From: CAZNPW01 sp964575185
Lineage (GTDB): Bacteria > Pseudomonadota > Alphaproteobacteria > Rhodobacterales > Rhodobacteraceae
Assembly: GCA_964575185.1 (NCBI GenBank)
Contig: CAZNPW010000010.1
Coordinates: forward strand, 1-64,000
Direction of reading: 5' to 3'
Length of the DNA: 64,000 nt
The translations under genes were made by a program, and so were the position numbers. The stretch's first letter is position 1, and each line of letters opens with the position of its first letter. The notes under the pieces are model-generated. The model saw only the letters and a list, made by a program, of their open reading frames with translations. It was not told where the DNA came from and ran no database searches. Below are positions 61,821 through 64,000 of this stretch, piece by piece.

Positions 61821-62912
61821 TCACAGCGTCGGCACCAGCGTGCAGACCTGGGTCAGCTGGTCGTCCGACGGCGTGCCGCCCGCCATGCCGGTGTCCCCCG
61901 GTTCGACGGTGCCGGCGGCCTGGTTCTCGGCCCCGCCGGTCGCGCCCGTGATCGTCGTTTCTGACCCGGACTGCGCCGTCGTCGCGATGCCGGCCCCGGC
62001 GGTGCCGTCGGTCGGCGCGGTCGTGGGCGACTGCGTGGCGACCTGGGTGTCGGGCGTCAGGTCGCTGTCCCCGGGCGTCTCCGCCCCTGCCGGGCCGGAG
62101 CCCGTCGCGTTCTGCGTGCCTGCGTTGCCCATGGCGGTCTGATCCGTCGTCGTCGTGGTCGGGGCACCTGCCGTATCCGCCGCGCCGTCGTTGGCCGCCC
62201 CGGCGGCCGAGATGCCCGCACCGCCGCCGCCCGTCGATCCGTCCGCGCCGGTCGTGCTCGTCACCTGGTCCGCAGCCGTCGCATCGGCGGCGGTTCCGCC
62301 CGTCATGCCGCCCACCGTGGTGTCGGAGGCCGCGCTGCCGGTCGAGGGCGCGGTCCCGGTCGCATCGACGCCCGTGTTGGCGCTGGTGCCGTTCGTGGCC
62401 TGGCCATCGCCGTCGGCAAGGTTGCCGTCGTCGCCCTGATCGACCATGCCCGCCTGCCCGGAGACCGCCGCTCCGGTCCCCGATTGCCCCGCCCCGGCCA
62501 TCTCCGTCGACGTCGGCGCAGCCTCGGCGGGCGAGGTCGCCGCTTCGACGTTGCCCGCCACCTCGGTCCCCGCGGCCGTTCCGGCATCGTTGCCATCGGT
62601 CGTCACGGCATCGGTATCGGTCGCGGCGTCGGTCGAGGCCGCCTGGGTCGAGACGGCGGCGGCGTCACCCATGCCCGCCAGCTCGGTGCAGCGCGCCCGG
62701 ACGGCGGCCTGGTCATCGACGCTGAGCGCCGTCCACTGCGCCCGGATCTCGGCCTCGGGGCGCATCGTCATCAGGTTGGCATCGCTGAAGAACGCGGCCC
62801 CGACGCGATCCCACCAGTTTTCGGCGGCGGGCATGTCGTCGTTCGCCGTCTGGGCCACGGCCGCAGGCGCGGCCAGCGCAGCGGCAGCCGCGCAGAGCAG
62901 AAGGTATCTCAT
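61821..62912 (-). CDS. Exported low-complexity Ala/Gly/Thr/Asp-rich protein
   Basis: A 363-residue exported protein: signal peptide MRYLLLCAAAAALAAPAAVAQ, then a short ordered domain (about 22-80: AENWWDRVGAAFFSDANLMTMRPEAEIRAQWTALSVDDQAAVRARCTELAGMG), then about 260 residues rich in Ala, Gly, Thr, Asp and Gln. The protein ends DDQLTQVCTLVPTL. No aromatic residues or charges break the low-complexity part. It lies behind an EcfG-type promoter and upstream of katE. Function unknown; possibly an envelope or extracellular matrix protein. Confidence 0.85.
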   Translation of the reverse strand: MRYLLLCAAAAALAAPAAVAQTANDDMPAAENWWDRVGAAFFSDANLMTMRPEAEIRAQWTALSVDDQAAVRARCTELAGMGDAAAVSTQAASTDAATDTDAVTTDGNDAGTAAGTEVAGNVEAATSPAEAAPTSTEMAGAGQSGTGAAVSGQAGMVDQGDDGNLADGDGQATNGTSANTGVDATGTAPSTGSAASDTTVGGMTGGTAADATAADQVTSTTGADGSTGGGGAGISAAGAANDGAADTAGAPTTTTTDQTAMGNAGTQNATGSGPAGAETPGDSDLTPDTQVATQSPTTAPTDGTAGAGIATTAQSGSETTITGATGGAENQAAGTVEPGDTGMAGGTPSDDQLTQVCTLVPTL

Positions 62913-62950
62913 GTGGGCTATCCTTCGGGGCAAGGGGTGTCGACGGCTTG

Positions 62951-62975
62951 AACGCCGCCCCTCCGGGCTTGTTCC
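62951..62975 (-). promoter_or_regulatory. EcfG-type promoter for the exported protein-katE-yciF operon
   Basis: On the minus strand GGAAC (62975-62971), a 16-bp spacer and CGTT (62954-62951) match the consensus, about 40 bp before the ATG of the exported protein. Confidence 0.77.
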
Positions 62976-63083
62976 CGGCACCCGCCGCCGGGAACCTTGC
63001 GCCCGCCCACCCGATTGAGGCCCGTGTCTTGCCGCCCAGGAGCCCATGCCCGCCCGTCCCGTCACCTTCGCCGGACCCTCGTG

Positions 63084-63521
63084 ATGTCGGCCCGGATCCT
63101 GTCCTGGCCCGGGCCCGACCCCGGGGCCGAGGCGCGGCTGGTGCTGTTCCGTCGCGTGCTGGCCCACGCGCTCGCCTTCGCCGCCGCCCGGCCCCCGCGC
63201 AGCGAGCTGGCCGTGCTCAGGGACCTTGCGGCGCTGTCCGTGCTGCACCGGCGGCACCTCGAGGAGATCGCGGCGGCCGGCCACTGGCAGGTCATCGCCC
63301 CGGACGAGGTCGATGCCGCGCGGCCCGTCGCGGCCGCGCTCTGCGTCCGGCTCAGCCGCGCCCCTCCGGCCGCCGACCTGGCGGAGATGGAGGCCGTGAC
63401 CCTTTCTGCATACGACCGAGCGATCGCGCTGTCGCCCGACGACGTGGCCACGCTGTGCCGCGGGCAGCGCGACACGCTCTGCGGCATGCTTGCGATGATC
63501 CGCGGCAGGCCACGGCGCTGA
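63084..63521 (+). CDS. Hypothetical helical protein
   Basis: A 145-residue, Ala/Arg-rich, predicted helical protein: AEARLVLFRRVLAHALAFAAARPPRSELAVLRDLAALSVLHRRHLEEIAAAGHWQVIAPDEVDAARPVAAALCVRLSRAPPAADL and a C-terminal helix. No motif, signal or membrane helix. Not recognised. The ATG has GTG directly upstream in frame. It may be read with the DUF378 gene 80 bp downstream or alone. Confidence 0.65.
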   Translation: MSARILSWPGPDPGAEARLVLFRRVLAHALAFAAARPPRSELAVLRDLAALSVLHRRHLEEIAAAGHWQVIAPDEVDAARPVAAALCVRLSRAPPAADLAEMEAVTLSAYDRAIALSPDDVATLCRGQRDTLCGMLAMIRGRPRR

Positions 63522-63545
63522 GCGGACCGACGGGCGCATCCTGCG

Positions 63546-63570
63546 GGAACAACGCGTGTTTGGCGCTGTT
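63546..63570 (+). promoter_or_regulatory. Weak EcfG-like promoter for the DUF378 gene
   Basis: GGAAC (63546-63550), 16 bp and TGTT in place of CGTT, about 30 bp before the ATG. Confidence 0.45.
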
Positions 63571-63600
63571 GACCCGCCGCAACCTGAAAGGAGGGTCCCC

Positions 63601-63891
63601 ATGCGGACTATCACCACCATCGCCCTGATCCTGCTGATCGTGGGCGGGCTGAACTGGCTCGCCGTCGGCGTGGCGCAGTTCGACCTCGTCGCGGCGATCT
63701 TCGGCGGCCAGACCTCGGTCGGCGCGCGGATCATCTACACGCTGGTCGGCATCTCGGCGATCATCGTGGCCTTCGGCCTGCCGGCCATGCTGGCCGACCG
63801 GCGCGACAACGTCGTCGTGACCTCGACGCGGCCCACGACCACGACCACCGGCAGCACCGTGCACGACGTGCCGCCGAAGACCCGCGTCTAG
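63601..63891 (+). CDS. DUF378 small membrane protein
   Basis: A 96-residue protein with two transmembrane helices: TTIALILLIVGGLNWLAVGVAQFDLVAAIFGG, then RIIYTLVGISAIIVAFGLPAMLA, and a Thr-rich tail (TRPTTTTTGSTVHDV). The NWLAVG and IYTLVGISA motifs are diagnostic of DUF378. A perfect AAAGGAGG ribosome site precedes the ATG. Function unknown; commonly stress-linked. No complete gene is evident in the remaining 109 bases. Confidence 0.92.
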   Translation: MRTITTIALILLIVGGLNWLAVGVAQFDLVAAIFGGQTSVGARIIYTLVGISAIIVAFGLPAMLADRRDNVVVTSTRPTTTTTGSTVHDVPPKTRV

Positions 63892-64000
63892 GCGGGCATG
63901 ACGGCACGAGGCGGCGGCGGCACCCTGCCGCCGCTGGCGCTTGCACGATCGCAGCCGGTCGCGCATCCTCAAGACGTCGCGCCGCACCGGGGCGGCGCAG

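Noticed and set aside
63892..64000. Possible gene start at the right edge
   Set aside because: A short frame begins near 63898 but has no ribosome site or recognisable sequence; too little remains to judge.

Overview
This window is chromosomal DNA from a very G+C-rich alphaproteobacterium, most likely a member of the Rhodobacterales. The evidence is the gene order rho-mnmE-mnmG-rsmG-parA-parB, a NepR/EcfG/PhyR stress module, HemY with a C-terminal zinc ribbon, and MnmG beginning MFHVKQ over a parS site. I see no insertion sequences, integrases, prophage genes, rRNA operons or CRISPR arrays. The only RNA gene I can support is a tRNA-Thr(CGT). Genus and species cannot be told from the sequence.

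Layout. 1-4.7 kb (minus strand): glycogen genes glgC and glgX, then an AI-2E-type permease cut by the window edge. 4.8-15.3 kb: a general stress response region. It holds nepR-ecfG, a HisKA_2 histidine kinase, a phospholipase D-like enzyme, divergent phyR, and many small stress proteins (PRC-barrel, DUF1328, DUF2383, CsbD, a holin-X-like membrane operon) plus a Crp/Fnr regulator. 15.3-21.4 kb: EVE and YciI proteins, gpsA, tsaD, and hemD with a mitofilin-like protein and hemY. 21.4-29.2 kb: a divergent sugar or polyol catabolic cluster (SorC regulator, RpiB-like isomerase, RbsA-type ABC transporter, SDR dehydrogenase, DhaK, DhaL) whose composition suggests tetritol/erythrulose use. 29.4-35.3 kb: tRNA-Thr, a DAO-family oxidase, grpE, hrcA, rph, rdgB, hemW. 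35.3-46.1 kb: the replication-origin neighbourhood, with parB, parA, rsmG, mnmG (parS at its start), mnmE, rho and hemJ reading left, a 396-bp gene-free DnaA-box region (probable oriC), and maf, aroE, coaE, dnaQ reading right, followed by convergent secB. 46.2-49.1 kb: a two-component system divergent from a secreted four-EF-hand protein. 49.1-50.1 kb: a META-domain protein. 50.3-58.6 kb: a five-gene, mostly translationally coupled glycan operon with UDP-galactopyranose mutase and two multi-enzyme fusion proteins. 58.7-64 kb: more stress genes (a low-complexity secreted protein, katE, a YciF-like ferritin fold protein, DUF378).

How it fits together. EcfG-type promoters (GGAAC, a 16-17 bp spacer, CGTT) can be read directly from the sequence. 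Ten good copies lie in front of ecfG/nepR, phyR, glgC and small stress genes, and in front of the operon carrying katE. Much of the accessory content is therefore probably one EcfG regulon encoded around its own regulator. The nepR/phyR promoter is a perfect 13-bp inverted repeat that supplies both divergent EcfG promoters at once.

The best candidate for an undescribed system is the glycan operon at 50.3-58.6 kb. It encodes a 1064-residue glycosyltransferase/Gfo-Idh-MocA/medium-chain dehydrogenase fusion, a 758-residue glycosyltransferase/glycoside hydrolase fusion, and galactofuranose precursor synthesis.
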